A stretch of 64,000 nucleotides of DNA from Thermodesulfovibrio aggregans (GTDB lineage Bacteria; Nitrospirota; Thermodesulfovibrionia; Thermodesulfovibrionales; Thermodesulfovibrionaceae). The DNA is taken from contig NZ_BCNO01000001.1 of assembly GCF_001514535.1 (NCBI RefSeq), forward strand, positions 1,135,012-1,199,011, written 5' to 3'. The notes below the pieces were generated by a model. That model saw only the letters and a program-made list of their open reading frames with translations, did no database searches and was not told the origin of the DNA. The position numbers and the translations under genes were made by a program. Each line of letters opens with the position of its first letter. Position 1 is the first letter of the stretch. Shown in pieces: positions 42,944-50,735 of the stretch.

Positions 42944-44557
42944 ATGCATGAGGAAGTGGTAGTTCAAAATAGTAATAACAAAGAACTTGGAAAACATCTT
43001 TTAGTTTCACTTTTGATTCTTTTCCTTATTGGTGGAACTATTTTGATGTTTGGATTAGGGATAAATAATCTACATTTTCCACTTCTCTCAGTTCTTATTT
43101 TCTTCCCAGTTGCAGGTGCTGCCTTAATAGCAGTCCTTCCAAGAGATAAAGAGGAATTAATAAAGTTTTCAGCCCTTTTAATCTCAATTGTTGAGTTTAT
43201 TTTAAGTATTCCTCTGTATGTTTCCTTTAATAAAGCAACACATCATATGCAATTCAGGGAAGAGTATCTGTGGATTCCTCAGTGGGGAATTAAGTATTCT
43301 TTAGGAGTTGACGGAATAAGCGTGCTTTTTATCTTACTTAGCAGTCTTCTTACAATTCTTTGCGTAACAGTTTCATGGAAGGAGATTAACAAAAAGATAA
43401 AAGAGTTCTATGCAGCTTTACTTATTACCCATTCTGCAATGATTGGTGTCTTTATGAGTCTTGATATTTTCCTCTTTTACATATTCTGGGAAGCTATGCT
43501 CATTCCCATGTATCTGATTATAGGAGTGTGGGGTGGGCCGAGAAGAATTTACTCAGCTATAAAGTTCTTTTTGTATACTTTTGTTGGAAGCGTTCTCATG
43601 CTTGTGGGAATTTTAGTTTTGTATTTCCATACAGGCACTTCAGACATTCTTACGCTAATGAAAACTTCATATCCATATAAAATGCAGCTCTGGCTTTTTT
43701 GGGCATTTTTTGCTGCCTTTGCAGTGAAAGTTCCCATGTGGCCTGTCCATACATGGCTTCCAGATGCCCATACAGAGGCACCAACTGCAGGAAGCGTTAT
43801 TCTTGCCGGAATTCTCATTAAGATGGGAGCATATGGATTTTTAAGGTTCAATCTTCCAATGTTTCCAGAGGCAACAGTTGCCATGAAGCCCTTTATGATG
43901 ATTCTTTCTGTGATTGCAATTATTTATGGTGCTTTAATATGTCTGGTACAGAAAGATCTAAAGCGTCTTATCGCCTACAGTTCCGTAAGTCATATGGGAT
44001 TTGTAACACTTGGTATTTTTGCACTCAATCAGCAGGGAATACAGGGTGGAATCCTTCAGATGCTCAATCACGGAATTATTACAGGAGCTCTATTTTTATG
44101 TGTTGGAATTATTTATCAGAGAACCCACACCCGTGAGATAGCTCAATATGGAGGAGTTGCTTCTGTAATGCCTGCCTATTCGGCATTCTTTATGGCTTTT
44201 ACTCTTGCTTCAATTGGGCTACCAGGAACCAATGGATTTATTGGAGAGTTTTTGATACTTCTTGGAGCATTCAAATCATGGAAATTAATGTGTGTACTTG
44301 CTGCAACTGCATTGATTATAGGTGCAGGTTATATGCTCTGGCTTTATCAAAGAGTTTTCTTTGAAAAAACAAATCCAGCTTTCTTACATCACATACATGG
44401 TTATGGAGATTTGAATGCAAGAGAGATAGCTACATTAATGCCACTTCTTGTAGCAGTGCTCTGGATAGGATTTTATCCAAATGCCCTATTAAGTTTTATG
44501 GATCAATCAGTAAGAGAACTAATTAGTCATGTTATATCAGCGGGGGCGGTGAAATGA
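42944..44557 (+). CDS. nuoM: complex I subunit NuoM
   Basis: A 537-residue antiporter-like subunit with about 14 helices: LFYIFWEAMLIPMYLIIGVW, AVKVPMWPVHTWLPDAHTEA, AGSVILAGILIKMGAYGFLR, IAYSSVSHMGFVTLGIFA and NHGIITGALFLCVG. It overlaps nuoN by 4 bases. The N-terminal 20 residues (before the first helix) are polar and longer than usual. Confidence 0.96.
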   Translation: MHEEVVVQNSNNKELGKHLLVSLLILFLIGGTILMFGLGINNLHFPLLSVLIFFPVAGAALIAVLPRDKEELIKFSALLISIVEFILSIPLYVSFNKATHHMQFREEYLWIPQWGIKYSLGVDGISVLFILLSSLLTILCVTVSWKEINKKIKEFYAALLITHSAMIGVFMSLDIFLFYIFWEAMLIPMYLIIGVWGGPRRIYSAIKFFLYTFVGSVLMLVGILVLYFHTGTSDILTLMKTSYPYKMQLWLFWAFFAAFAVKVPMWPVHTWLPDAHTEAPTAGSVILAGILIKMGAYGFLRFNLPMFPEATVAMKPFMMILSVIAIIYGALICLVQKDLKRLIAYSSVSHMGFVTLGIFALNQQGIQGGILQMLNHGIITGALFLCVGIIYQRTHTREIAQYGGVASVMPAYSAFFMAFTLASIGLPGTNGFIGEFLILLGAFKSWKLMCVLAATALIIGAGYMLWLYQRVFFEKTNPAFLHHIHGYGDLNAREIATLMPLLVAVLWIGFYPNALLSFMDQSVRELISHVISAGAVK

Positions 44558-45930
44558 ATATACCTCAGATTCCTTTAAATTTCGAAGCTTTGATTCCTGA
44601 GATGCTTCTTACAGGTTTTGCTTCATTGATTTTGCTTACTGGATTGTTAAAAATCAAAAATGAAATCTTAGTATGGATTTCTGTTTTATTCTTACTCATC
44701 CTTGTTTTAATAGTTCCATTTAAGGAAGGTGAAGCTTTTGGAGGAATGTTTTTAAATGACTTCCTGGCAATATACTTAAAGTTAATAATACTTATTGGAG
44801 CCGCTCTGTCCCTGCTTGTTCTCAATTCGTATTTAAAAGAAAAGTTGATTTTGCTTAAGGAAAGTATAGCTCTTATTCTTTTTTCAGCAGTTGGTATGAT
44901 GCTTCTTGTATCTGCAAAGGAACTAATAAGTTTTTTTGTTTCTTTTGAGCTTATGTCACTAAGCATATATGTTTTAGTTGGAATAAGAAGATATGATATG
45001 AAGTCAAATGAGGCAGCAGTAAAATACTTTATGCTTGGTGGATTATCTTCAGCGATTATGCTTTTTGGAATAGCCTTTCTATATGGAGCTACAAATACTA
45101 CTGATTTTTCAGTTTTGATTAAATCTCTCTCAAATAATTTTGCACTGGTTTATATAGGTATTGGTCTTTTTTTGATTGGACTTTGTTTTAAAATAGCACT
45201 TGTTCCATTTCACATGTGGGCGCCTGATGTATATGAAGGTGCACCAACACCAGTTACAGCATTTATATCAACTTTGCCAAAAGTAGCTATTCTGGGTGCT
45301 TTTGGTAGAATTTTGATTGAGATATTTAGAGACTACTACATTGACTGGAGTAGTTTTCTGATAGTGCTTTCTATTGCTACAATGGCAGTGGGAAATCTTT
45401 TTGCCCTTGCTCAAAGAAACATAAAAAGAATGCTTGCCTACTCAAGTATAGCACATGCTGGATACATTACAATTGGATTGATTGTTGGAACTCAGACAGG
45501 ATTAAATGCAGTGATTGTTTATATGCTTATCTATACTTTAATGAACATCGGAGCATTTGCAATGGTTATAGCTTTCAATGAAGAAGATATTGAAAACTAT
45601 AAAGGACTTCACAAGTTTCATCCTGCACTTTCTCTTGCCATGTTAATATTTATGTTTTCTCTTACAGGTGTGCCTCCTACAGCTGGATTCATAGTTAAAT
45701 TCAGCATATTTCTTCAGGCTGTAAAATCAGGATTTACCTGGCTTGTGATAGTTGCGGTCCTGTTTACAGTAGTATCAGCCTACTACTATCTTAGAGTGAT
45801 AATGTATATGTACATGAAAGATCCTGTAACAGTGCTTAAACCAATTCGTTCAAAAGAACTTGAGATAGCCATAGTTGTCTGTGCAACCGGTGTTGTAATA
45901 TTTGGAATTCTACCAGTTTTTCTAATATAG
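44554..45930 (+). CDS. nuoN: complex I subunit NuoN
   Basis: A 458-residue antiporter-like subunit: SFFVSFELMSLSIYVLVG, ALVPFHMWAPDVYEGAPTPV, RMLAYSSIAHAGYITIGLIV and SLTGVPPTAGFIVKFSIFLQ. It is the last gene of nuoABCDHIJKLMN. The 30 bp to the convergent mltD stop contain no clear terminator. Confidence 0.96.
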   Translation: MNIPQIPLNFEALIPEMLLTGFASLILLTGLLKIKNEILVWISVLFLLILVLIVPFKEGEAFGGMFLNDFLAIYLKLIILIGAALSLLVLNSYLKEKLILLKESIALILFSAVGMMLLVSAKELISFFVSFELMSLSIYVLVGIRRYDMKSNEAAVKYFMLGGLSSAIMLFGIAFLYGATNTTDFSVLIKSLSNNFALVYIGIGLFLIGLCFKIALVPFHMWAPDVYEGAPTPVTAFISTLPKVAILGAFGRILIEIFRDYYIDWSSFLIVLSIATMAVGNLFALAQRNIKRMLAYSSIAHAGYITIGLIVGTQTGLNAVIVYMLIYTLMNIGAFAMVIAFNEEDIENYKGLHKFHPALSLAMLIFMFSLTGVPPTAGFIVKFSIFLQAVKSGFTWLVIVAVLFTVVSAYYYLRVIMYMYMKDPVTVLKPIRSKELEIAIVVCATGVVIFGILPVFLI

Positions 45931-45960
45931 ATTTAAAGATAAGACTTTATACGAAAATAA

Positions 45961-47184
45961 TCAAACTTTTTTGTGGGCTTTTGATTTTATAGTTTTTTTA
46001 CTGTTTTGTGAATTTTTCTTAGATTTTGAGGCTTTTTTCTTATTTGATTTTTTCTTTTCATAAAATTTGTCCTCCGGTGAAGGTGTAAATTTATCACGGG
46101 GAGGAATCATTATTTTAGTGCCCGGTTTTAAATTTTTAAATATTTCAGTTCCATTCATCTCGTATAGAACAGTGGTTGAATATCCTGTTTTTTTGGCAAT
46201 TTTGTAAACTGTGTCACCTTTTTTTGTTAGATATGTATCATAGCTAAAGCGTTTTTCAGGCGATATTTTTTCAAAGTTGGAAAGGAAAGTATCTTTTTTA
46301 TCTTCGGGAATTCTGATAATATACTCTTTGACATTCATTGGAGTAGACCACCTTTTAAGTTCAGGATTGAGTTCTTTGATGGTTCGTACATCAACCTCTG
46401 CACACTTGGCAATTACATCAATATCAGTTGGAGAAGGAATTACAACTTCACTATATTCGATGGAATCTTGCTCCTCTATATTTTCAAATCCAAAATTTTC
46501 AGGTTGTTTTGCAATTGTTAAAGCAGCAATGTACTTGGGTACATAGTTTTTTGTTTCATTTGGTAAATACTTGGTGTTAAGCAGCATCCAGTAATCATTT
46601 TCACCAATCCTATTCATTGCTTTATATATTCTTCCTTCACCGGCATTGTAAGCTGCCAGAGCAAGTGACCAATCTCCAAACATTTTGTAGAGATCTTTAA
46701 GATATTTTGCAGCAGCCACTGTTGATTTAATAGGATCTTTTCTTTCGTCTCTCCACCAGTCAATTACCAAACCGTATCTTTTAGCGGTGCTTTCAATAAA
46801 CTGCCATGGTCCTACTGCATTTGCTCTTGATCGAGCATTCACATTGAATCCGCTTTCTATTAATGGTAAATAAACAAGATCCTCTGGTAAACCCTTTTCT
46901 ATAAGTATTTCCTTCATTTTTTCAATATACTTTGTTGAACGGTTTAACCAGAGGGAAAATTTCTCTTTCAATCTTTCTGAAAATAGATTAATGTGTTTCT
47001 CAATCTTTTCAATAAAACTCTCTTTAGTATCAGGCAAAAGCTTAAAATTTTCATCTCCTGAGAATATTACTTCTTTTTTATCGTCCTGTTTGAGAGAAGG
47101 TGTAATATCCTGATTATCTTCAGCGTAACATGGAATTGAAAGAATAAAAATAAGAAGAGCGATTAGGCTGAGTAAGTTTTTCAT
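45961..47184 (-). CDS. mltD: membrane-bound lytic transglycosylase with LysM domain, MltD-like
   Basis: A 407-residue exported protein. Signal peptide [20 protein letters not shown]; an SLT domain at about 95-240 with the catalytic Glu in [35 protein letters not shown] and [20 protein letters not shown]; one LysM at about 320-365 ([29 protein letters not shown]); and a lysine/serine-rich tail of about 35 residues. It cleaves peptidoglycan glycan strands. A TATAAA box lies 8 bases before the ATG and no Shine-Dalgarno is seen, so the mRNA may be leaderless. Confidence 0.9.
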   Translation of the reverse strand: MKNLLSLIALLIFILSIPCYAEDNQDITPSLKQDDKKEVIFSGDENFKLLPDTKESFIEKIEKHINLFSERLKEKFSLWLNRSTKYIEKMKEILIEKGLPEDLVYLPLIESGFNVNARSRANAVGPWQFIESTAKRYGLVIDWWRDERKDPIKSTVAAAKYLKDLYKMFGDWSLALAAYNAGEGRIYKAMNRIGENDYWMLLNTKYLPNETKNYVPKYIAALTIAKQPENFGFENIEEQDSIEYSEVVIPSPTDIDVIAKCAEVDVRTIKELNPELKRWSTPMNVKEYIIRIPEDKKDTFLSNFEKISPEKRFSYDTYLTKKGDTVYKIAKKTGYSTTVLYEMNGTEIFKNLKPGTKIMIPPRDKFTPSPEDKFYEKKKSNKKKASKSKKNSQNSKKTIKSKAHKKV

Positions 47185-47480
47185 AACTATTTTTTATACC
47201 TTAAATATAATCAATTTTTCAAGTTCTTTTCATTTGAAATCTGAGATTTACAATCGCTTTTTACAACACGGTCAATAATAATAATAGAGCACGGGTTTCC
47301 TTTACCAGGAGTTGTAGTTTTAATCCCTGAATGGTCTTAAAGTCAGAAATTTACTGAAAAAGTAAAGGAATAAGAAACGTTTTATTAAATTTAAATTGAG
47401 GTGCTATAATATTCCCCTTTTTTTATTGTCAATTTGCAATAATTTGTTATAATTAATGTAACAAACAAAAGGAGACAAAT
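47185..47480. other. 296-bp intergenic region with two tandem promoters
   Basis: No gene is supported here. The left end holds the minus-strand TATAAA (47198-47193) of mltD with TTGAAA 18 bp upstream. The right end holds the promoters of the selenoprotein gene: TGC-TATAAT (47402-47410) and TTGTCA-16 bp-TATAAT (47426-47453, also TGT-extended). The middle (about 47290-47350) holds a segment that looks like a CRISPR repeat but occurs once. Confidence 0.6.
47426..47453 (+). promoter_or_regulatory. promoter of dsbA-like selenoprotein gene
   Basis: TTGTCA 47426-47431, 16-bp spacer, consensus TATAAT 47448-47453 preceded by TGT (extended -10). A second extended -10, TGC-TATAAT at 47402-47410, lies upstream. 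AAAGGAGA (47468-47475) is the ribosome-binding site for ATG 47481. Confidence 0.75.
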
Positions 47481-48083
47481 ATGAAAACTTTCAAAACCTT
47501 AATTTTTATAATTTTCATCTTATTCTACGTTTTAAGTGCTAATGCAACTGAAAAGAGATATGACATACCTACTGAAAATTCTCCTGTTATTGGAGATAAG
47601 AATGCCCCTGTTACAGTTGTTGAGTTTATTGATTATCAATGACCACACTGCGTAGAGGTCGGTCCGACCATTGAAAGTTTGGTAAAAGAATTTGAAGGAA
47701 AAATAAAACTTGTAATTAAGTTTTTCCCTTATCAATATAGGGATTATGCAAGGATTGCTGCAGAGGCGGCAGTTGAGGCGTGGAAGCAGGGTAAGTTTGC
47801 CGAGATGCACGAATTATTACTAAAGAGATCGCCAAAACTTGACAGAGACTCTTTAATTGAATATGCAAAAGAGTTAAATCTTGATATTGAAAAATTCAAA
47901 AGAGCTATAGACAATCAGGAAGGCTCATCAATTATTGAGAGAGATCTTAAACTTACAAAAGAATTGGATCTTTATGGTACACCCGCCTTTTATATCAATG
48001 GAATTAAAGTTCTTGGAGTCAGAGATGCTGAATACTTCAAAGAAATAATTTTAAAGGAGCTCAAAAATGTTGAGAAAAAGTAG
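47481..48083 (+). CDS. DsbA-family thioredoxin-fold selenoprotein, active site U-P-H-C (in-frame UGA)
   Basis: A 200-residue exported protein. The signal peptide (KTFKTLIFIIFILFYVLSANA) is followed by GDKNAPVTVVEFIDYQ, the DsbA-type lead-in to CPHC. At codon 54 (47640-47642) the first active-site cysteine is TGA, then Pro-His-Cys57. The frame continues with TIESLVKEFEGKIKLVIKFF, a helical insert, and the cis-Pro loop LYGTPAFYINGIKVLG, all intact to the stop, and a SECIS-like hairpin follows the TGA. It is best read as selenocysteine. It would act as a periplasmic thiol oxidase, reductase or peroxide-handling protein. It overlaps the dihaem peroxidase gene by 17 bases. Confidence 0.88.
47640..47673 (+). 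promoter_or_regulatory. UGA selenocysteine codon and SECIS-like hairpin in dsbA-like gene
   Basis: UGA at 47640-47642. Fourteen bases later, GGTCG (47657-47661) and CGACC (47665-47669) pair perfectly around loop GTC; beyond an A-A mismatch three further pairs are possible (47653-47655/47671-47673). The tip GGUC resembles the GU-bearing apical loop of known bacterial SECIS elements. Confidence 0.7.
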
Positions 48084-49155
48084 TACCATAGTTTTTTTAT
48101 CTCTTTTATTCTTTATAAATTTACTGATAACTATTGAAAGCATTGCAGCCGATAAAACTAAAAAAAAGCTTGAGCCTCTACCTCTTCCTCCTATTCCTAA
48201 AAACAATCCGATGACACCTGAGAAAATCGAACTTGGAAAAAAACTTTTCTTTGACCGCAGACTCTCAGGAGATGGAACAACAAGCTGTGCAAGCTGTCAT
48301 GATCCTGAAAAGGCATTTACAGATGCATCAGAAATTTCACTCAGTTATCCAACAACACGAAATTTCAGAAATGCACCAACATTAATAAATGTAGCCTATG
48401 CAAAATATCTTTTCTGGGATGGAAGAGCAAAATCACTGGAAGAACAGGCAGAGTTTCCAATTATGTCTCCCTTTGAAATGAATCAAAATCTTGATTTTGT
48501 TGAGGAAGAGATAAGAGTTGTCCCTGAATACAGAGAGTCTTTTAAGAAAATTTTCGGTAAAGACGTAAATATAAAACTAATAGCACAGGCTATAGCAGCC
48601 TTTGAGAGAACACTTATATCTAAGAATGCTCCCATTGATAGATATCTAAGAGGTGACAAAAACGCATTAAGTGATGAGGCTAAGAAGGGACTTGAGGTAT
48701 TTACAGGAAAGGGCAAATGCATTGAGTGCCACTATGGAGCTTATCTCAGTGATAACAAGTTTCATGCATTACATGTTCCAGAAAATCCAAAGTATGCAAA
48801 TGAGACCAAATTTATTGTAACTCGTAGATATGTAGCTAAGATAAATAAGTATCCAGACTATGTAAATGTTAGAGAGGACTTAGGTAGATATTTTAAAACA
48901 AGGGAAAAGAGAGACTATAAAGCATTCAAAACACCAACTTTAAGAGAAGTTGCAAAAACTGCTCCATACATGCATAACGGTATATTTAAGAGCCTCGATG
49001 AAGTAATTGATTTCTTTAATAAAGGAGGAGGAGAGGGCAACAAAGCGTTGAAGCCTTTAAATTTAACTGATTATGAAAAGAAAGCATTAAAAACTTTTCT
49101 CATAGAGGCTTTATCGGGTGAAGAAATCAAGATTAAACCACCTGATATTCCATAG
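48067..49155 (+). CDS. dihaem cytochrome c peroxidase, CcpA/MauG family
   Basis: A 362-residue exported protein: signal or anchor (TIVFLSLLFFINLLITIESI), first haem site SGDGTTSCASCHDPEKAF, second haem site GKGKCIECHYGAYLSD, and the family segments RNAPTLINVAYAKYLFWDGR and FKTPTLREVAKTAPYMHNG. It reduces hydrogen peroxide with electrons from a small c-type carrier. It overlaps the selenoprotein gene, so the two are very likely co-expressed and may both serve oxidative defence of the periplasm. It is convergent with the cytochrome b genes. Confidence 0.92.
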   Translation: MLRKSSTIVFLSLLFFINLLITIESIAADKTKKKLEPLPLPPIPKNNPMTPEKIELGKKLFFDRRLSGDGTTSCASCHDPEKAFTDASEISLSYPTTRNFRNAPTLINVAYAKYLFWDGRAKSLEEQAEFPIMSPFEMNQNLDFVEEEIRVVPEYRESFKKIFGKDVNIKLIAQAIAAFERTLISKNAPIDRYLRGDKNALSDEAKKGLEVFTGKGKCIECHYGAYLSDNKFHALHVPENPKYANETKFIVTRRYVAKINKYPDYVNVREDLGRYFKTREKRDYKAFKTPTLREVAKTAPYMHNGIFKSLDEVIDFFNKGGGEGNKALKPLNLTDYEKKALKTFLIEALSGEEIKIKPPDIP

Positions 49156-49176
49156 GATAGGCTCTTAAAAAAAGTT

Positions 49177-49536
49177 TTATGTAGCCATCTCAATTATAGT
49201 ACCAATGATAAATAATAGGAAAAAAATAACTCCTATTAATGCGGTCCATTTCCAGCCAATATATTTCTCTATCCAGGGGATAAAAATTAGAAAGAGCACC
49301 ATAATTCCAGGAATTAATAGACCGCCTACAAAGGTTATATCTGCTGGAAAAAATCTCAACAGCCAGAAAAGCCACAGATAGTACCACTCAGGTCTTGGCT
49401 GATAGGCTGCTGTAAAATCAATTTCTCTGCCAATAACAGGAGGAAAAAGAAAGCTCAGGACAAGTATAACTTCAAAGGTAATTAGAATAAAGAACAAAAT
49501 CTCAATAAGATAATCGGGATAAAATTTCTTTTTCAT
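49177..49536 (-). CDS. cytochrome b C-terminal subunit (subunit IV-like)
   Basis: A 119-residue membrane protein with three helices. The segment AAYQPRPEWYYLWLFWLLRF carries the PEWY motif of the quinol-oxidation site. It is the counterpart of PetD, or of the second half of mitochondrial cytochrome b. ATG 49536 overlaps the stop of the b6-like gene (ATGA); a longer reading from 49584 lies inside that gene. No cytochrome c1 or f gene follows. Confidence 0.88.
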   Translation of the reverse strand: MKKKFYPDYLIEILFFILITFEVILVLSFLFPPVIGREIDFTAAYQPRPEWYYLWLFWLLRFFPADITFVGGLLIPGIMVLFLIFIPWIEKYIGWKWTALIGVIFFLLFIIGTIIEMAT

Positions 49537-50177
49537 AAGGGTTTTGATATTCCGAGTTTTTTTATCATGTGAAAGTGTGCCCAAAGAAGCAGCATGATAA
49601 TCAGCGGAAACCAGAGTATATGCAAGCTATAAAACCTATTGAGAGTTACTCCTGTTACTTCGTATCCGCCTCTTACAATTAATAATAAAGTTTCACCTAT
49701 AAATGGAATTGAACCCACTATATTTGTTCCAACTACAGTTGCCCAGTAGGCTTTCTGATCCCATGGAAGCAAATATCCTGTAAAACCTTCTACCATTACA
49801 ATTATAAATAAGATAACTCCAACAATCCAGTTTAACTCTCTTGGTGGCCTGTAACTTTTAGTTACAAAGACTCTTATTGAATGGATTATAAGGGTTATAA
49901 TCAAAACATTGGCAGACCATTTATGAATTCCCCGCATCAATTTCCCAAGATATACTTCTTCATGAATTCTCTGAATACTCAGGTAAGCTTCATTTTCAGA
50001 GGGAATATAGTAGAATGATAAAAAAAATCCAGAGATAGAACATATTAAAAAAGCTGTAAAGGCAATTCCTCCAAAACAATAGAAATAGTTAATTCCTTCT
50101 GGAATTTTTCTGTCAAAAACTCCTCTATGCGCTGATTTTAATCTGAATCTATCAAGAAACCAATCAATAAGTTTCAT
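49533..50177 (-). CDS. cytochrome b6-like N-terminal subunit
   Basis: A 214-residue protein with four helices. Haem-ligand histidine pairs are visible in GIHKWSANVLIITLIIHSIR and LHILWFPLIIMLLLWAHFH; SYRPPRELNWIVGVILFIIV and GYLLPWDQKAYWATVVGTNI are the b6/b signature. It shuttles electrons across the membrane in a Rieske/cytochrome b quinol oxidase. The gene overlaps the Rieske gene (4 bases) and the subunit IV gene (4 bases). Confidence 0.92.
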   Translation of the reverse strand: MKLIDWFLDRFRLKSAHRGVFDRKIPEGINYFYCFGGIAFTAFLICSISGFFLSFYYIPSENEAYLSIQRIHEEVYLGKLMRGIHKWSANVLIITLIIHSIRVFVTKSYRPPRELNWIVGVILFIIVMVEGFTGYLLPWDQKAYWATVVGTNIVGSIPFIGETLLLIVRGGYEVTGVTLNRFYSLHILWFPLIIMLLLWAHFHMIKKLGISKPL

Positions 50178-50647
50178 ATTTTTATTCCTATAAAGATTTT
50201 GCCATTTTCTATTTTAACAGGAAGTCTATGAAGATTCTCTTTCGGGGGACCTTTAATCACTCTTCCTTGAATATCATATCTTCCACCATGACAGGGACAG
50301 ACAAATTCATTCATTGTTCTGTCAAAATTTACAAGACAACCTAAATGAGTACATACAGGTGAAAGAGCAATGATTGAGTTTTCTTGCTTTACTAAAAAAA
50401 TTTTCAAAGATTTTTCTTTTTCAATGACAATGTCTATTTTTCTTACACCTTCTTTTGGAATTTTGTCTTGAGCTATTTCAAAAAATTTGTATGCTCTGTT
50501 TTTTGGGTTTTTGGGTTTTAAAGAGACTAAACTAACAATCACGAACATAAATCCTGTAATTAAAAATAGGAAATTGATTATCTTTTTTAAAAAAAGCCTT
50601 CTTTTTTGGTTACCTAAACTATCATTTTCTGGTTTAATTTTTTTCAT
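50174..50647 (-). CDS. Rieske iron-sulfur protein
   Basis: A 157-residue protein with one N-terminal helix (about 23-41) and a Rieske domain with [2Fe-2S] ligands in CTHLGCLVNF and CPCHGGRYD. The sequence RRLFLKK before the helix resembles a weak Tat-type signal anchor. ATG 50647 is preferred; a GTG at 50659 would add MYRG. A TATAAG box lies 12 bases upstream, so the leader would be only a few bases long. It is divergent from psrA by about 90 bp. Confidence 0.88.
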   Translation of the reverse strand: MKKIKPENDSLGNQKRRLFLKKIINFLFLITGFMFVIVSLVSLKPKNPKNRAYKFFEIAQDKIPKEGVRKIDIVIEKEKSLKIFLVKQENSIIALSPVCTHLGCLVNFDRTMNEFVCPCHGGRYDIQGRVIKGPPKENLHRLPVKIENGKIFIGIKI

Positions 50648-50671
50648 ACCCCTATACACTTATAAAAATTG

Positions 50672-50700
50672 TTGACAAAAAAATTTTTTTTAGATACTAT
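50672..50700 (+). promoter_or_regulatory. promoter of psrABC
   Basis: TTGACA 50672-50677, 17-bp spacer, TACTAT 50695-50700: near-consensus. GGGGGTGAGGG (50723-50733) provides the ribosome site of psrA, and the leader is about 29 bases. Confidence 0.75.
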
Positions 50701-50735
50701 TTATAAAGTATAACAAAAATAAAGGGGGTGAGGGT

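Noticed and set aside
47679-48083. A 134-residue protein starting at 47679
   Set aside because: It lacks the signal peptide and active site. The same frame extends upstream through a single TGA to ATG 47481 with promoter and ribosome site.
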